Source: Lampris incognitus
Lineage: Eukaryota > Chordata > Actinopteri > Lampriformes > Lampridae
Reading direction: 5' to 3'
NCBI RefSeq assembly: GCF_029633865.1
Contig: NC_079211.1
Coordinates: 143,069,585-143,133,584, forward strand
DNA length: 64,000 bases
Each line of letters opens with the position of its first letter. Within the stretch, counting starts at the first letter, position 1. Position numbers and translations under genes: made by a program. Positions 51,283 to 63,535 of this stretch are shown piece by piece. The notes beneath the pieces are model-generated. The model made no database searches. It was not told where the DNA came from and was given only the letters and a program-made list of their open reading frames with translations.

Positions 51283-51613
51283 AGGCTGCCCATAAGGGGG
51301 GGGGGCTTTCTGGGGCCCAGTGGCTAGAGGAGGCCCATGAAGGCCAGTAAAAATCATGTTCAGCCTAAATATAAGCAACGATAATGGCAATAAATGTCAT
51401 TGAGCGTGAACTGGCTAAACAGATGGACTTTAAAGACGTTATAAAGGATTTTGCATCCAGTAAGACAAGGAAGATGGCTGTCTAAGAGGCAAAGATGAAG
51501 CCATGAGGCAAGAAATTGCCTTTTCTACTAAGAAATGTGTGGTGTAATTGTAGCAGTTCTTTGTTATCTTTGTTGACCTTGGTGTGTTTAAGTGCGTCAA
51601 AGAGTTCTATAAT

Positions 51614-51700
<87 letters not shown>
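51614..51700. repeat. (TG)n microsatellite
   Basis: About 42 TG units. Confidence 0.95.
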
Positions 51701-51932
51701 CTATGACTATGTAGCCCCCGTTACTGAGTAAGTCGGTCTCAGTTTACTGAGTGTTTGTATGTGTTTAGTAGGAGAGAGAGAGAGCATGCGCATGGAAAAA
51801 GAACATTTTGGGGGGGGGGGGGAGGAGTCACCTTTTCATGGTCCCATCCCTTTCTGTGAGCGGGCCTGCATACTGTGAATGAAGGCAAACTTGTTTTCAG
51901 ATATGATGAACTTGTGTTTTAGAGGTGAACTT

Positions 51933-52272
51933 GTACCCCCCCCTTTTTTTCTTCTCTCCCTGATTGTACTTAGCCAATTACCCCACTTTCTGAGCAGACT
52001 ACCACATGCCTCCTCCGATACATGAGGAGTCGCCAGCCGCTCCTTTTCACCTGACAGTGACGAGTTTCACCAGGGGACGTAGCGCATGGGGGGATCACGC
52101 TATTCCCCCCAGTTCCCCCTCCCCACGAACAGGCGCCCCGACCGACCAGAGGAGGCGCTAGTGCAGCGACCAGGACACATACCCACATCCGGCTTCCCAC
52201 CTGCAGACACGGCCAATTGTGTCTGTAGAGTCACCTGACCAAGCCGGAGGGTTTGAACCGGCGATCCCCATG
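51933..52272 (-). mobile_element. tRNA-headed SINE, copy 4 (partial)
   Basis: Minus-orientation copy sharing the GACTACCACATGCCTCCTCC, CACCTGACAGTGACGAGTTT and GAGGCGCTAGTGCAGCGACC blocks. The tRNA-like head is truncated after GGCGATCCCCATGTTG. Confidence 0.75.
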
Positions 52273-53340
52273 TTGATCGCCTAGGTGAACCTAGGGCGAA
52301 CTTGTATTTTGACGTACAGGCTGTGGCAACAGCGTTCCTCAAGTAGGACAGCGAAGAATCCATCTGTCTATCTGATGGGGGGGGGGGGAGGAACCGTAAG
52401 CTGTTTTCATGATCATGTGAACATTCAGCTTTGTTCTGGAGCTCAGCTGCCTCGCAGTACAACCTCCAGCTCCTTTAGGCCTCCTCTTCGATCCCTGGCG
52501 AGGGTCTAAGCTGCAGAAGTTTCAAGCCAGTATAAACTTTCTGCCTTCTTTATTTCCTAAGGAGCCGCGGCAGGCATGAAAAGAATCAAAGGATTCTGAA
52601 CAATTTCGCGTATTCTTTGACAGTATTTCGCTGGAAAAGAGCGCTGGGAAGCATAAACAGCTACGTGCCACAGCAGTACAACGTGAGAGCGGGCTCAAGA
52701 CGGACATTTCGTTTAGTTGTTATTCGGTGAAGTACTCTTATTCGCAGTGGGGGATGAGGGGGGGGGGGAGAGAGAGAAAGGAAGACAAAGAGATACACCT
52801 GTGACGGGGGACTTATTAAAAAACAAACTGCATCAACAGAATGAAAGGCCCTTTAAATCTCGTGTGATTAGACCTGGTGACCCTCCTCTTTTAACTCAAA
52901 TGAATGTTGCGTCTCTTTCCTGCTCCTTGAAACAACCTCAGCATTTTACGTATCTCCCGTCACTTCTGTTTGCGGCGTCGATGGCTAATTTCTGCCCGGC
53001 CCCCTTCAGCATGCGATTCTGAATTATAATATAATCCCCGGGGCGATTCATAATATGTTCACATCGATTTTATAATGCAATCACGGTGATATTGGCGAGC
53101 AACGTTAATGGAGTATGCTTCACGGTGGCATTAGTAAGGAGCTAGCAGGGCTGGGGAGGAGGGTCCGGGATTTGAAGGTATTAGGGCCTGATTGATAGAT
53201 CAAGGCTGACAGGTTTGTATTGAACCTCCTGAAGCTCCCGTCAGTTTGATTCCAGATCCACTGACACATGGCGAATATAACTAAATGCTGAATTTCGGGT
53301 CCCTCGTCACAGTTTTAGAATAGACAAATTTAAAGCTTAT
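52273..53340. other. Intergenic stretch
   Basis: G-runs at 52376-52389 and 52750-52765; otherwise unique, with no coding frame. Confidence 0.4.
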
Positions 53341-53911
53341 TGGGCGTCCGGGTGGCGTGGCGGTCTGTTCCATTGTCTACCAACACGGGGGATCGCCGGT
53401 TCGAATCCCCGCGTTATCTCCAGCTTCATCGGGCGTCCCTGCAGACACAATTGGCCGTGTCTGCGGGTGGGAAGCCGGATGCAGGTATGTGTCCTGGTCG
53501 CTGCACTAGCGCCTCCTCTGGTCAGTCGGGACACCTGTTCACGGGGGGAACTAGGGCGTCCCTAGAGACACAATTGGCCATGTCTGCAGGTGGGAAGGCG
53601 GATGTGGGTATGTGTCCTGATCGATGCACTAGCGCCTCCTCTGGTCAGTTGGGGCGCCTGTTTAGGGGGGGGAACTGGGGGGAATAGCGTGACCCTCCCA
53701 CGCGCTACGTCCCCCTGGTGAAACGCCTCACTGTCAGGTGAAAAGAAGCAGCTGGCGACTCCACGTGTCAGAGGAGGCATGTGGTAGTCTGCAGCCCTCC
53801 CCGGATCGGCAGAGGGGGTGGAGCAGCGACTGGGACAGCTCGGAAGAGTGGGGTAATTGGCCGGATACAATTGGGGAGGAAAACGGGGGGAAAATCCCCC
53901 CCCCCAAAAAA
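53341..53911 (+). mobile_element. tRNA-headed SINE, copy 5 (full length, internal duplication)
   Basis: Starts GGGCGTCCGGGTGGCGTGGC with a tRNA-like head (GGTTCGAATCCCC at about 53399-53411). It ends in a G-run then A-run. The direct repeat AAAGCTTATT flanks both ends. A segment of about 110 bp (GGGCGTCC through GGTCAGT) occurs twice, at about 53428-53530 and 53547-53650. Confidence 0.88.
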
Positions 53912-53965
53912 TGAAAGCTTATTCACTTTTGCACCTGGTGACTCGATATGAGCCTCCAGTCTAAT

Positions 53966-54115
53966 CCATCCATCATCCATATTCATTATCCAAGCCGCTT
54001 ATCCCAATCAGGGTTGCGGGGATGCTGGAGCCTATCCCAGCAGTCATTGGGCGGGAGGCGGGGAGACACTCTGGACAGGCCGCCAGGCCATCACAGGGCC
54101 GACACATGGTCCTTC
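53966..54115 (-). repeat. Second copy of the (TGGA)n-tailed retroposon end
   Basis: The reverse of the block at 2268-2450: CCATCCATCATCC tail, GGATGCTGGAGCCTATCCCA and CTGGACAGGCCGCCAGGCC. Confidence 0.65.
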
Positions 54116-54217
54116 CCATGTGCCAAGTCCACATAATAAGGAAACAAACACTTAGAGACAGGGCAAGGACATCCGTCCTCAGACGCTTTTGTGAAAGCAT
54201 TTGAAAGCTGTGTGAGC

Positions 54218-54420
54218 ACCGGGATTACAGGGCCATGTACATAAAATCCACAGTCTCTTGAAATCTCAACAGGAAATGCATGCCACACAGAACAAACCAA
54301 GCACGGCTTGACAAGTATACGTGTACATTAATCCTTATTAGGGAAACGACAACAGGCAAACGCTTCAGCGTACAACAGCAGGAGGCTATTTCCAAGGTCT
54401 CTAAAACTCCTTTGTTTACC
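54218..54420 (+). repeat. Diverged duplicate segment, copy 1
   Basis: GGATTACAGGGCCATGT, CACAGTCTC.TGAAATCTCAAC and TGACAAGTA then ATTAATCCTT occur in the same order at 60198-60392, with substitutions and small gaps. It may be an ancient repeat or a duplicated regulatory element; no frame is conserved. Confidence 0.6.
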
Positions 54421-55734
54421 GCAGCATTTGCATATTTAGCCAGTGGTGCAGACCACATCACACCCCTGAGCCCCTTGCCTTTCAAGGAGCATCTCAACCA
54501 AGTTATTAAAAGCCTCCGTGTCTCTCGTTGCAGTCACGTAATCTTTCCATTGGGGAAATGTCGTTTTTGCATGACATCTTGGTCATGTGCATTTAAAAAT
54601 GCATTTGACTTCCACAAGGCTGCCTCTCTCTGCTCGAAGAAAGGTTGCACCAGCAGTTTACAATCTCTGAATAAGCATCGAGGGCCAAGCAGGTGGAGGC
54701 ATCGCTTAAAGCGAAGCAATCACCGGCCACATTAGAAGCAAGAGAACTTGCAAATGAAAAAGAAAACTTGTTTTCCTCATAGCTTGAATTGGATGGTTTA
54801 ACTTTGTTTTCACCCCCAATGGACTTACTCAACTCCTGCTTTATTCTTGCATCCTCCACAGTAGTGCATTCTGGTTGGAGGGCTGAATATTTGTGTTGAA
54901 CCCCCATGGTATTGATCTCTCCCGGTGCTGTTTTCTTTTCTGTAACGTTCCTCTAAGCCGTGGAAAATGTCCTTATCTTTCAAAAGATGACTTTGACCCA
55001 TACCGCTGACCTCTTCCAGGGCCACAGAAAGCAACAAGGCAAAGACAACCATGACCCACGCCACTTCAGAGCGACCTTTCTTCATCTGAACGTGCAATCT
55101 TTTCCATTTAGTTCTTATTCCCCTTGCACATGGGAAAAAAATGCGTAACAATTGCAGTAAAAATCCTCTGCTCTGTTCGACAAATGTACTGTGGTGCACA
55201 GCTGTGGTTTCACAAAATGATTCATGTCTATGACAGTAATGGGATACATCAGTCCAAATCCTGACTGATCTAATAGCACGAGAGAGGGAGCGATCCCCCT
55301 TGTTTATTATGTGAAGAGAGAGAATTATGAATCATCCAGAGGCAGCCATCCTAGACCCATGGTAGCTTTCATCAAGCAGCGGCACCGTGACTTGTCATGT
55401 TGTTGGAATTTAGGACAGAGAAAAATTGATTGCACACTTTGCAATCGCCGGGCAGCCACCAAAAAAAAAAAAAAACTACACCTGCCAGGGCCACAGCTCA
55501 GTCACTGTTAAATCCAACTTTCAAATCACACAGAGAGTTTGTAAAACCGACAGGGCACAGTTTGCTGAGCACGATTATACAGTTTTCACTCGTTATAAAC
55601 AGTACAAATCTTAATTTTCACATCACATAGATGCACTCTCTGCACAAGGCCTCGGCTATAAGAACCAAAAACAAAAACAAAAAGAAAAAAAACACACGAG
55701 AAAATTCATTCAGATTAGTGATATTTGAGAATCA
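54421..55734. other. Intergenic stretch
   Basis: Unique sequence; an A-run at 55461-55475. Open frames here have no supporting motifs. Confidence 0.4.
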
Positions 55735-56100
55735 AAGAAGGTTGAATCAGTTCATCTGGATACAACGTTTGTTGACAGATACGTTTCATCACGCAACTAA
55801 GTGACATCTTCAGTCTAAACTGACTGCTGCAGATATCCCCACCCCTTACAATACAGTACAATACAGCTGCATAACGACCGAAACCAACGACCAATTTCAT
55901 ATGCAAATGTGGGTGTGACCATTAGGCCACGTGTACTATTCACAGAGGATTAGGGAATGTTGTAAAAGTACACATGGCCATTGAATCTTTAGCTAATGGT
56001 CACACCCATATTTGCATATGACACTGGTCGTTGGTTTCGATTGTCCATGCAACTGTATTGTATTGTGTTGTTTATAAGGGGTGGAGATACCCGCAGTCAG
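55735..56100. mobile_element. Foldback/DNA element remnant
   Basis: 55877-55927 and 55985-56043 form inverted arms (GACCAATTTCATATGCAAAT / ATTTGCATATGACACTGGTC). The left part (55740-55825, TTTCATCACGCAACTAAGTG in the plus direction) reappears in inverted orientation at 58975-59095. Confidence 0.6.
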
Positions 56101-56488
56101 TTTATGCTTCGTTTACACGACAACGGTCTTGCTAAAAACGGAAATGTTTTTTCCTTCGCGTTTTAAAAAAGTTCCGCGTTCAGACGACATCGTGTTGAAC
56201 ACGATCCGCATGCACACGGATCCGCAAAAAAACGACCGAAAACGCTGTAGTACGCATGCCAGGCCAGTAGTTGGCAGTGAAACTTTGTAGTAGCGAGCTC
56301 TTCCGGTGGAACGCGCGCATGCGCACAAACGCTTGCTTCTCAGCGCGGCGAGTAAACGGACGACGGCGAGTTTACGCTCGACGCGTAAACGGATTGAGAA
56401 TTTGGCGCATGTAAACGATGCGTCTCCGCTGATCACAGCAATGGTGCGGCACATCTACACAGACACCAGTTGGGTCAAGAAACGATAG

Positions 56489-58472
56489 CGATCGACAACT
56501 CTGCGGTTTCACAAAGTGTGGCAGCCAAAAAGCTTGGTGTTACGTTTGATCCCGGCCTTTCCTTTGATAAACACATTTCAAGAAATCACCAAGCTGCCCC
56601 CTTTTCACTGACGTAACATAGCTCAAATTCGGTCTTTCCTGTCCATGGCTGACGCAGAGACTCTAATACATGCATTTGTTTCATCTAGACTTGACTACTG
56701 TAATGTTGTGTTTTCAGGTCTGCCACATGCTAGAACTAAAAGTCTTAAGATGGTTCAGAATGCTGCTGCTAGAATCCGAACTAGATCTAGGAAATTTGAC
56801 CATATTACACTAATTCTTGCCTCCCTTCGTTGGCTTCCCATCCATGTTAGATCAGAATACAAGGTGCTTCTTATACACTTATAAAATCCTGAATGGGCTT
56901 GCCCCATCATACCTGTCTGATCTCCTTAAACCTTACATGCCATCTCGAGCTCTTCGTTCTCAAAATACAGGGCTCCTGTGTGTACCCAAAGTTAAAAAGA
57001 AGTCAGCAGGCGGCAGGGCCTTTTCCTATCGGGCCCTAACCTTGAGGAATAACCGGCCTGCTGCCACCAGACAACCAGAGTCTGTTGAGTCCTTTAAATC
57101 CAAACTTAAAACTAATCTTTTTGCCTTAGCTCACAATTGCTTGCCATTAAGTTGAGTGCTTCACAACCTGCACTGCATGGCGGGTCTCAATTAATTTACC
57201 AACCACTGTTGTGCCGACGAGATTATAGCGAATAGATTATGACTAATTGGTGACTTAATTGATTATGACTAGCGACTATTACAAACCGTTCTCTTCTCTC
57301 ACATATCTTTTCTCTCTCTGAATGATGCCTTCTCCTTTCTCTTTTCTGTGTGTGGATGGTGTCATGCGAGTCTCCCTTGTGTGCAGGTGCAGTCGGTTCT
57401 CCTCCCAGGTCTCCATGGTGATGGTGGTCGCCACCTGGACGCTGCTGGCATTCCCCTCATCACATTTTCTTTTTATACATCTTATAAATCCATATGTTTA
57501 TTTATTGTAACGTGACGATGCTGGTCGCGTGGCTTGGGTCCTGGGCTGCTCGGCGTCCTGCGCATCACATTCTTCACCAATTTTACAATTCCGTTATAAT
57601 TCTGTTTATCCTCTTTCAGTGTTGTGTGTTGTGTAAATTGTGTCAACACAACATCCATTGCACGTTGTCCGTCTTGGGAGAGAGATCCCTCCTCTGTTGC
57701 TCTGCCTGAGGTTTCTTCCTGGTTTTCCTCCCTGTTAAAGGTTTTTTTTAGGGAGTTGTTCCTTAACCCAGTGGTTCTCAACCTTTTTGGGGTCCTGGAC
57801 CCCCTGCGTATTTTTGATCTACCCTGAGGACCCCTCCACCTGATCTTGGGGGAGGGGGGTTGCAATTTGATAGAAACAGTAGAAACTGCATTTTAAATTG
57901 CATTATAGCATTTATTCACTCTTTGGGGCAAAAATAAGAGCTTTCAGTTGTAACTTAGATATAGTTAACAAAACAGAATTCTTATGCAGTAACTTTCAGA
58001 TATATGTAACAAAACAGAATATGTATTCAGTAACTTTCAGATATATGTAACAACACATAATATGTATTCAGTAACTTTCAGATATATGTAACAACAGAAT
58101 TTTTATGGAGTAACTTTTAACAATGCAAACGGGAGCGAGATCTCTTATTAAAATACAATGAATTACACTTGTGAAACAGATGTAATTAGAGAAAAAAGTC
58201 CTGTTACCCTTTATAGTTTAGGTAGATAAAGGCCTCAGTCACATTTGAGTAAAATAATCCTATTTCTATAAATGTCATAGGATCTTTTTTTTAAAGATAT
58301 TTTATTTTCACGGACCCCTTGCAATTACACCACGGACCACTAGGGGTCCGCGGACCCCCGGTTGAGAAACACTGCATGAGAGGGTCTAAGGACAGGGTGT
58401 TGTGTTGCTGTAAAGCCCACTGAGGCCAGTCTGTAATTTGTGATATTGGGCTACACAAATAAAATTGACTTG
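56489..58472 (+). mobile_element. L2-type LINE 3' half, split by a hAT-like element
   Basis: Plus-strand frames: KLGVTFDPGLSFDKHI near 56540, SSRLDYCNVVFSGLP near 56690, MVQNAAARIRTRSRKFDHIT near 56750, ILNGLAPSYLSDLLKPYMPS near 56890 and ESVESFKSKLKTNLFALAHN near 57085. The 3' UTR runs to the TGATATTGGGCTACACAAAT tail near 58470. Frames are shifted and 5' sequence is lacking. Confidence 0.85.
57769..58374. mobile_element. hAT-like non-autonomous transposon in the L2 tail
   Basis: Begins CAGTGGTTCTCAACCTTTTT and ends GGTTGAGAAACACTG, a classical hAT terminal inverted repeat. The interior is AT-rich and has no frame. The L2 3' UTR resumes directly after it. An exact 8-bp target duplication is not evident. 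Confidence 0.8.
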
Positions 58473-58829
58473 CCTTGACGCTTTGCTGGAGGAGCGTTAG
58501 TAAACTTAGCAGAGATAACGGCACAAACACGGCTCGGTAATCCGCCATTGTTAACGTCGTCTTCCTACTCGCGCGTGGCTATTTGACTGAAAACGTAACA
58601 CGCATGTGCGAAGTGGGGCCGTGACGTCACCGTTTTCGCCGGAACCGGTTTTGCTAGTTAACGTGGCGACGCTGGAGTTGCGTTTTCGAAAGAGGTCACT
58701 CTGGAACCCGGTCTCAAAAGTTCGCGTTTTCAGGCCCCCAAAACGCCGCTGTGGTGTGAACGAACGAACGAAACGCGACAATACTGTAACGTGCATGGAT
58801 AAGAAGACACGCTGGCCGCTGGCTGGCGG

Positions 58830-58922
58830 GTCTGACCCTTCTAGTCTAGCGGTTAGCGATGTCGGCTGCGGTGCGGGCGATACGGGTTCGCGTCCCGGCC
58901 GCGGCAGTTCCTGTGGTTGCGT
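58830..58922 (+). repeat. tRNA-like repeat, related unit
   Basis: Plus strand A-box-like TCTAGCGGTTAGCGATG and B-box GGTTCGCGTCC, preceded by GGTCTGACCCTT. It shares the start and spacing of the units at 39.4-39.8 kb. No complete cloverleaf was evident by eye. Confidence 0.5.
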
Positions 58923-58974
58923 TGTCCCCTGAATCCGCTACAATACTGTACCGTCTTTATATTGGAAACGCTGC

Positions 58975-59095
58975 AGGACATTCTACGTCTGACTGAAGAG
59001 CTCACTTAGTTGATTGATGAAACGTAGCCGTCAATAAACGTTGTGTCCAGACGAACTGGTCCAACCTCCTTCGAGTTTCTTACCTGGATTATTGA
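58975..59095. repeat. Inverted counterpart of the 55740-55825 repeat
   Basis: CACTTAGTTGATTGATGAAA and CAATAAACGTTGTGTCCAGA match the reverse of the sequence near 55745-55815. It may be the other end of one long composite element or a separate copy. Confidence 0.5.
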
Positions 59096-60197
59096 GCATG
59101 CATCAAGGTAATTGAGAAGGAATTTTCAACATTTGTTCTTCACACACCTTCTGCAGAAGATTTCTGTACAATTAGCGTCAGTATTACAGTTTCCTTACCC
59201 CATTGCCAGCCACTTTCTACCATAGGGAGCCAGTGAAGCACAGTTAGTTGGCATGGAAACCATCATGGGTGGGATGTGGGCATAATGAATGGCACCACTG
59301 GAGCACAGCTGTCCCAGACTAATCAGTTATATTGTCCTCCAGTCTGCCAGCGCCAACTCATATCAGATGCAGTGTACAGGAGCCCTGCTGTGGAGCATAG
59401 CTGCTGTGGCCTTTCAGCAACCGCTGCATCAGTCTTTTCCTTAATGGTCACTTATTGTGCACCATCTTCTCCGCCACTCACTGGCACGTCTTAATAATGG
59501 CTAGACTTTTATGACTTTGTTAGAAAGCCATCGTTTTTAGTAATGATTTTCATCTAAAGATTGTGTCTTTCGTCATTGATTTTTTTTTGGGTCTTAGTAA
59601 GTGCTGTTAGCCAACATCACCCTTTTAAAACTCATTTTGGAGTCTAGATGGACAGTTCATTTTGAAAATGCATCTCCCTTCATTCATTGTTTGTGTTTTT
59701 CTCTCTCAGCTATCCTCTTGGTATGTCGGTTGCACTGCCCTTTTCCTGATTAAAACGACGGACCGACTATTGCTAAGGTTTGGGAATGCTGTATCATTGA
59801 ATGATGACAACAGCAGGCACTCCCTGACCTTGAGGAAGAGCCAGCATAAACACACAACACAGCCTCACACTCGCACAATGGAAGCAGTGCCAACAATAAC
59901 AACATCAACGACGGCAACATGAGACGCTGCATGAATTAAAACAATAAATTAATCATTTATTGTTTGAGAGTGATGATGTGAGCAAATTGTGTGTGCGAAA
60001 AAAAATGCTGCATGTATAGCATCAGATTTATGTAGCGCTTATACTCCCATTCAGCGAGGGGGCATGCTGCCTGTCATTCTGTCAGCATTCTGCACAGACA
60101 TGAATTATTGTCGAAATGCAACGCTTGCAAATATGTGACACTTGTTTTTGAATAATTTCTGCAGAGTTGGGCAGTTATAGTACATTAACTACATTAA
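59096..60197. other. Intergenic stretch
   Basis: Unique sequence; no gene or clear repeat apart from the duplicated segment that follows. Confidence 0.4.
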
Positions 60198-60392
60198 CAG
60201 GATTACAGGGCCGTGTTTCTGAAAGTCACAGTCTCGTGAAATCTCAACAAGAAATACATGCAACAAAACAAACCGAGCATGCCTTGACAAGTATGTGTAA
60301 ATTAATCCTTTTGAGAAAAATGGCAAGCAAACACCACACCTTATAATAACAGCATGAAGCTATTTCGGTGGTCTCTAAAATTCCTGATAGTT
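60198..60392 (+). repeat. Diverged duplicate segment, copy 2
   Basis: Counterpart of 54218-54420 in the same orientation, about 6 kb away. Confidence 0.6.
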
Positions 60393-60537
60393 GTGCAGTT
60401 ACAGTACATTAACTAAACAGTGAATAATAATAATAATTTTATTTATATAGCACTTTTTAAAACACAGTTACAAAGTGCTTCACAAATAGGATAAAATAAA
60501 TACATACAAATACAAGTATACATACATACAAGTATAC

Positions 60538-60543
<6 letters not shown>

Positions 60544-60582
<39 letters not shown>
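60544..60582. repeat. (TA)n tract at the edge of the Tc1-like element
   Basis: Alternating TA preceding the left terminal repeat at 60583; a typical target for Tc1 elements. Confidence 0.93.
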
Positions 60583-60585
<3 letters not shown>

Positions 60586-60614
60586 CGATCAGCCAAAACA
60601 TTAAAACCACCCAC

Positions 60615-62054
60615 CTAATATTGTGTAGCCCCCCCGCCGCCCCGCCATGTCGCTAAAACAACTCTGACCTGTTGAGGCATGGACGCCACAAGACCTCTGA
60701 AGGTGACCTCTGCTATCTGGCACCAAGACGTTAGCAACAGATCCTTTAAGTCCTGCAGGTTGCAAGGTGGGACCTCCATGGATCAGACTTGTTTTTGCAG
60801 CACACCCCACAGATGTTTGATTGGACTGAGATCTGGGGAATTCGGAGGCCATGGCAACACCTTGAACTCTTTGTCATGTTCCTCAAACCATTCCTGAACA
60901 ATTTTTTCAGTGTGGCAGAGCGCATTATCCTGCTGAAAGAGGCCGCCACCACCAGGGAATGCTGCTGGTAGGTGGTACGTGTCAAAATAACATCCACATA
61001 AATGCCAGGACCCAAGGTTTCCCAGCAGAACATTGCCCAGAGCATCACATTGCCTCTGCCGGCTTGCCTTCTTTAGATATTGCATCCTGGTGCCATCTTT
61101 TCCCCAGATAAATGATATACATGCACCCGGCCATCCACTTGATGCAAAATAAAACATGATTCATCAGACCAGACCAACTTTTTCCACTGCTCCATGGTCC
61201 AGTTCTAACGCTCACGTGCCCATTGTAGGCACTTTCGGCAGTGGACAGGGGTCATCATGGGCACTCTGACCAGTCTGCGGCTACGCAGCCCCATACACAG
61301 CAACCTGAAATGTACTGTGTTCTGACACATGTCTATCATAGTCAGCATTAACCTTTTCAGCAATTTGAGCTACAGTTGCACTTCTGTAGGACCGGACCAA
61401 ATGGGCTGGCCTTCACTCTCCATGCACATCAATGAGCCTTGGGTGCCCATGACACTGTTGCTGGTTCACCGGTTTTCCTTCCTTGGACCACTCCCCCCCC
61501 CTTTTTTTTCTCCCCAATTATATCTGGCCAATTACCCCACTCTTCCAAGCCATCTCGGTTGCTGCTCCACCCTCTCTGCCAAGCCGGGGAGGGCTGCAGA
61601 CTCCACATGTCTTCTCCGATACATGTGGAGTTGCCAGCTGCTTCTTTTCACCTGACAGTGAGGAGTTCCGCCAGAGGGACGCAGCGCGTGGGAGGATCAC
61701 GCTATTCCCCCCCCCCCGCCCCTGAACAGGTGCCCCGACCGACTGGAGGAGGCGCTAGTGCAGCAACCAGGACACATACCCACAACTAGCTTCCCGCTTG
61801 CAGACACGGCCGATTGTGTCTGTAGGGATGCCCAACCAAGCCGGAGGTAACATGGGGAATCGAACCGGCGATACCCGTATTGGTAGGCAACGGAATAGAC
61901 CACTACGCTACCCAGACACCCCCTTGGACCACTTCACCTTTCCATACCGGGAACACCCTACAAGACCTGCCGTTTTGGAGATGCTCTGACCCAGTCCTCT
62001 AGCCATCACAATTTGGCCCTTGTTAAAGTTGTTCAGATCCTTACGCTTGCCCAT
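60615..62054 (-). pseudogene. Tc1-like transposase remnant, interrupted
   Basis: The N-terminal part begins [20 protein letters not shown] near 62054 and runs to the SINE insertion. After the SINE, the catalytic part continues with LFQQDNALCHTEKIVQEWF and LPWPPNSPDLSPIKHLW. The final catalytic glutamate position (usually NPIE) reads SPIK, and there are frame breaks, so this copy is dead. It ends TQY followed by TAG at 60615. Confidence 0.85.
61490..61921 (-). mobile_element. tRNA-headed SINE, copy 6
   Basis: Minus-orientation copy of the recurring SINE. The tRNA-like head at 61840-61921 contains the B-box GGTTCGATTCCCC. The body contains the shared GAGGCGCTAGTGCAGC block and a G-rich/poly-A tail end at 61490. 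It is flanked by CTTGGACCACT on both sides, a target-site duplication in the host Tc1 element. Confidence 0.85.
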
Positions 62055-62150
62055 TTTTCCTGCTTCCAACACATCAACTTCAAGAACTGACTGTTCACGT
62101 GCTGCTAAATATATACTACGCCTTGATAGGTGCCACTGTAATGAGATAAT

Positions 62151-63535
62151 CAGTCTACTACTACTACTACTACTACTACTTTTGGCTGCTGCCGTTAGGG
62201 GGCGCCACAGCGGATCATCCGTTTCCATCTCTTTCTGTCCTCTGCATCTTCCTCTGTCACACCAGCCACCTTGCATGTCCTCCCTCACCACAGCCTCCTC
62301 TTTGGCCTTCCTCTTCTCCTCTGCTCTGGCAGCTCCATATTCAGCGTCCTTCTCCCAATATACCAGCATCTCTCCTCCACACATGTCCAAACCATCTCAA
62401 TCTTGTCTCTCTTGCTTTGTCTCCAAACAGTCCAACCTGAGCGGTCCCTCTAATATACTTGTTCCTAATCCTGTCCTTCTTCGTCACTTCCAATGAAAAT
62501 CTTAGCATCTTCAACTCTGCCACCTCCAACTCCACCTCCCGACTTTTCGTCAGTGCCACTGTCTCCAAACCATATAACATAGCTGGTCTCACAACCATCT
62601 TGTAAACCTTCCCTTTAACTCTTGCTGGTACCCTTCTGTCGCAAATCACTCCTGACACTCTTCTCCACCCCTCTTCCGCACTCCCCGTTACTTCCAACAG
62701 TTGACCCCAAGTATTTAAAATCTTGCGCCTTGCATCCTGACCATTCCACTGTCCTCCCTCTCATTCATGCATATGTATTCCGTCTTGCTCCGACTGACTT
62801 TCATTCCTCTTCTGTCTAGTGCACACCTCCACCTCTCCAGACTCTCCTCAACCTGCACCCTACTCTCACTACAGATCACAATGTCATTCACGAACATCAT
62901 AGTCCACAGAGACTCCTGCCTGATCTCACCCATCAACCTGTCCATCACCACTGCAAACATTAAAGGGCTCAGAGCCGATCCTTGATGTAATCCCACCTCC
63001 ACCTCGAACCCATCTGTCATTCCAACCGCACACCTCACCACTGTCACACTTCCCTCATACATACTATACTGCACCACTCCTACATACTTCTCTGCCACGC
63101 CTGACTTCCTCATACAATTTCACACCTCTTCTCTCGGCACTCTGTCATATGCTTTCTCTAAACCCACAAAGACACAATGTAACTCCTTCTGGCCTTCTCT
63201 GTACTTCTCCATCAATATTCTCAAAGCAAACATCACATCTGTGGTGCTCTTTCGTGGCATGAAACCACACTGCTGCTCGCTAATCATTGCCTCCCCTCTT
63301 CACTTAGCTTCCACTACTCTCTCCCATATCTTCACGCTGTGGCTGATCAACTTTATACCTCTATAGTTGCTACAGCTCTGCACATCGCCCTTATTCTTGA
63401 AAATCTGTACCAGTAAAATTCTTCTCCACTCCTCAGGCATCCTCTCACGTTCCAAGATTGTGTTAAACAATTTAAAAATTCCACTGCCATCTCTCCTAAA
63501 CACCTCCATGCCTCCACAGGTATGTCACAGGTATG
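62151..63535 (-). mobile_element. RTE-type LINE fragment (reverse transcriptase, 5' truncated)
   Basis: Minus-strand blocks read as RTE reverse transcriptase. NYRGIKLISH is near 63350. CAVGMTDGFEVEVGLHQGSA and LSPLMFAVVMDRL lie in 62715-63113, and RGMKVSRSKTEY follows. The YADD box is degraded (MMFVNDIVI). The C-terminal part ([13 protein letters not shown] near 62390, then the [14 protein letters not shown]-like end) precedes an (AGT)n 3' tail at 62157-62180. A duplicated ATAATCA-type target site flanks it. Frames are broken in several places. Confidence 0.85.

Larger units (their letters stand above)
50190..51932. other. Intergenic stretch with microsatellites
   Basis: Apart from the TA and TG microsatellites and a G-run near 51810-51823, the sequence is unique. 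The 50730-51010 part is non-repetitive and could be conserved non-coding sequence, which I cannot test here. Confidence 0.35.
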
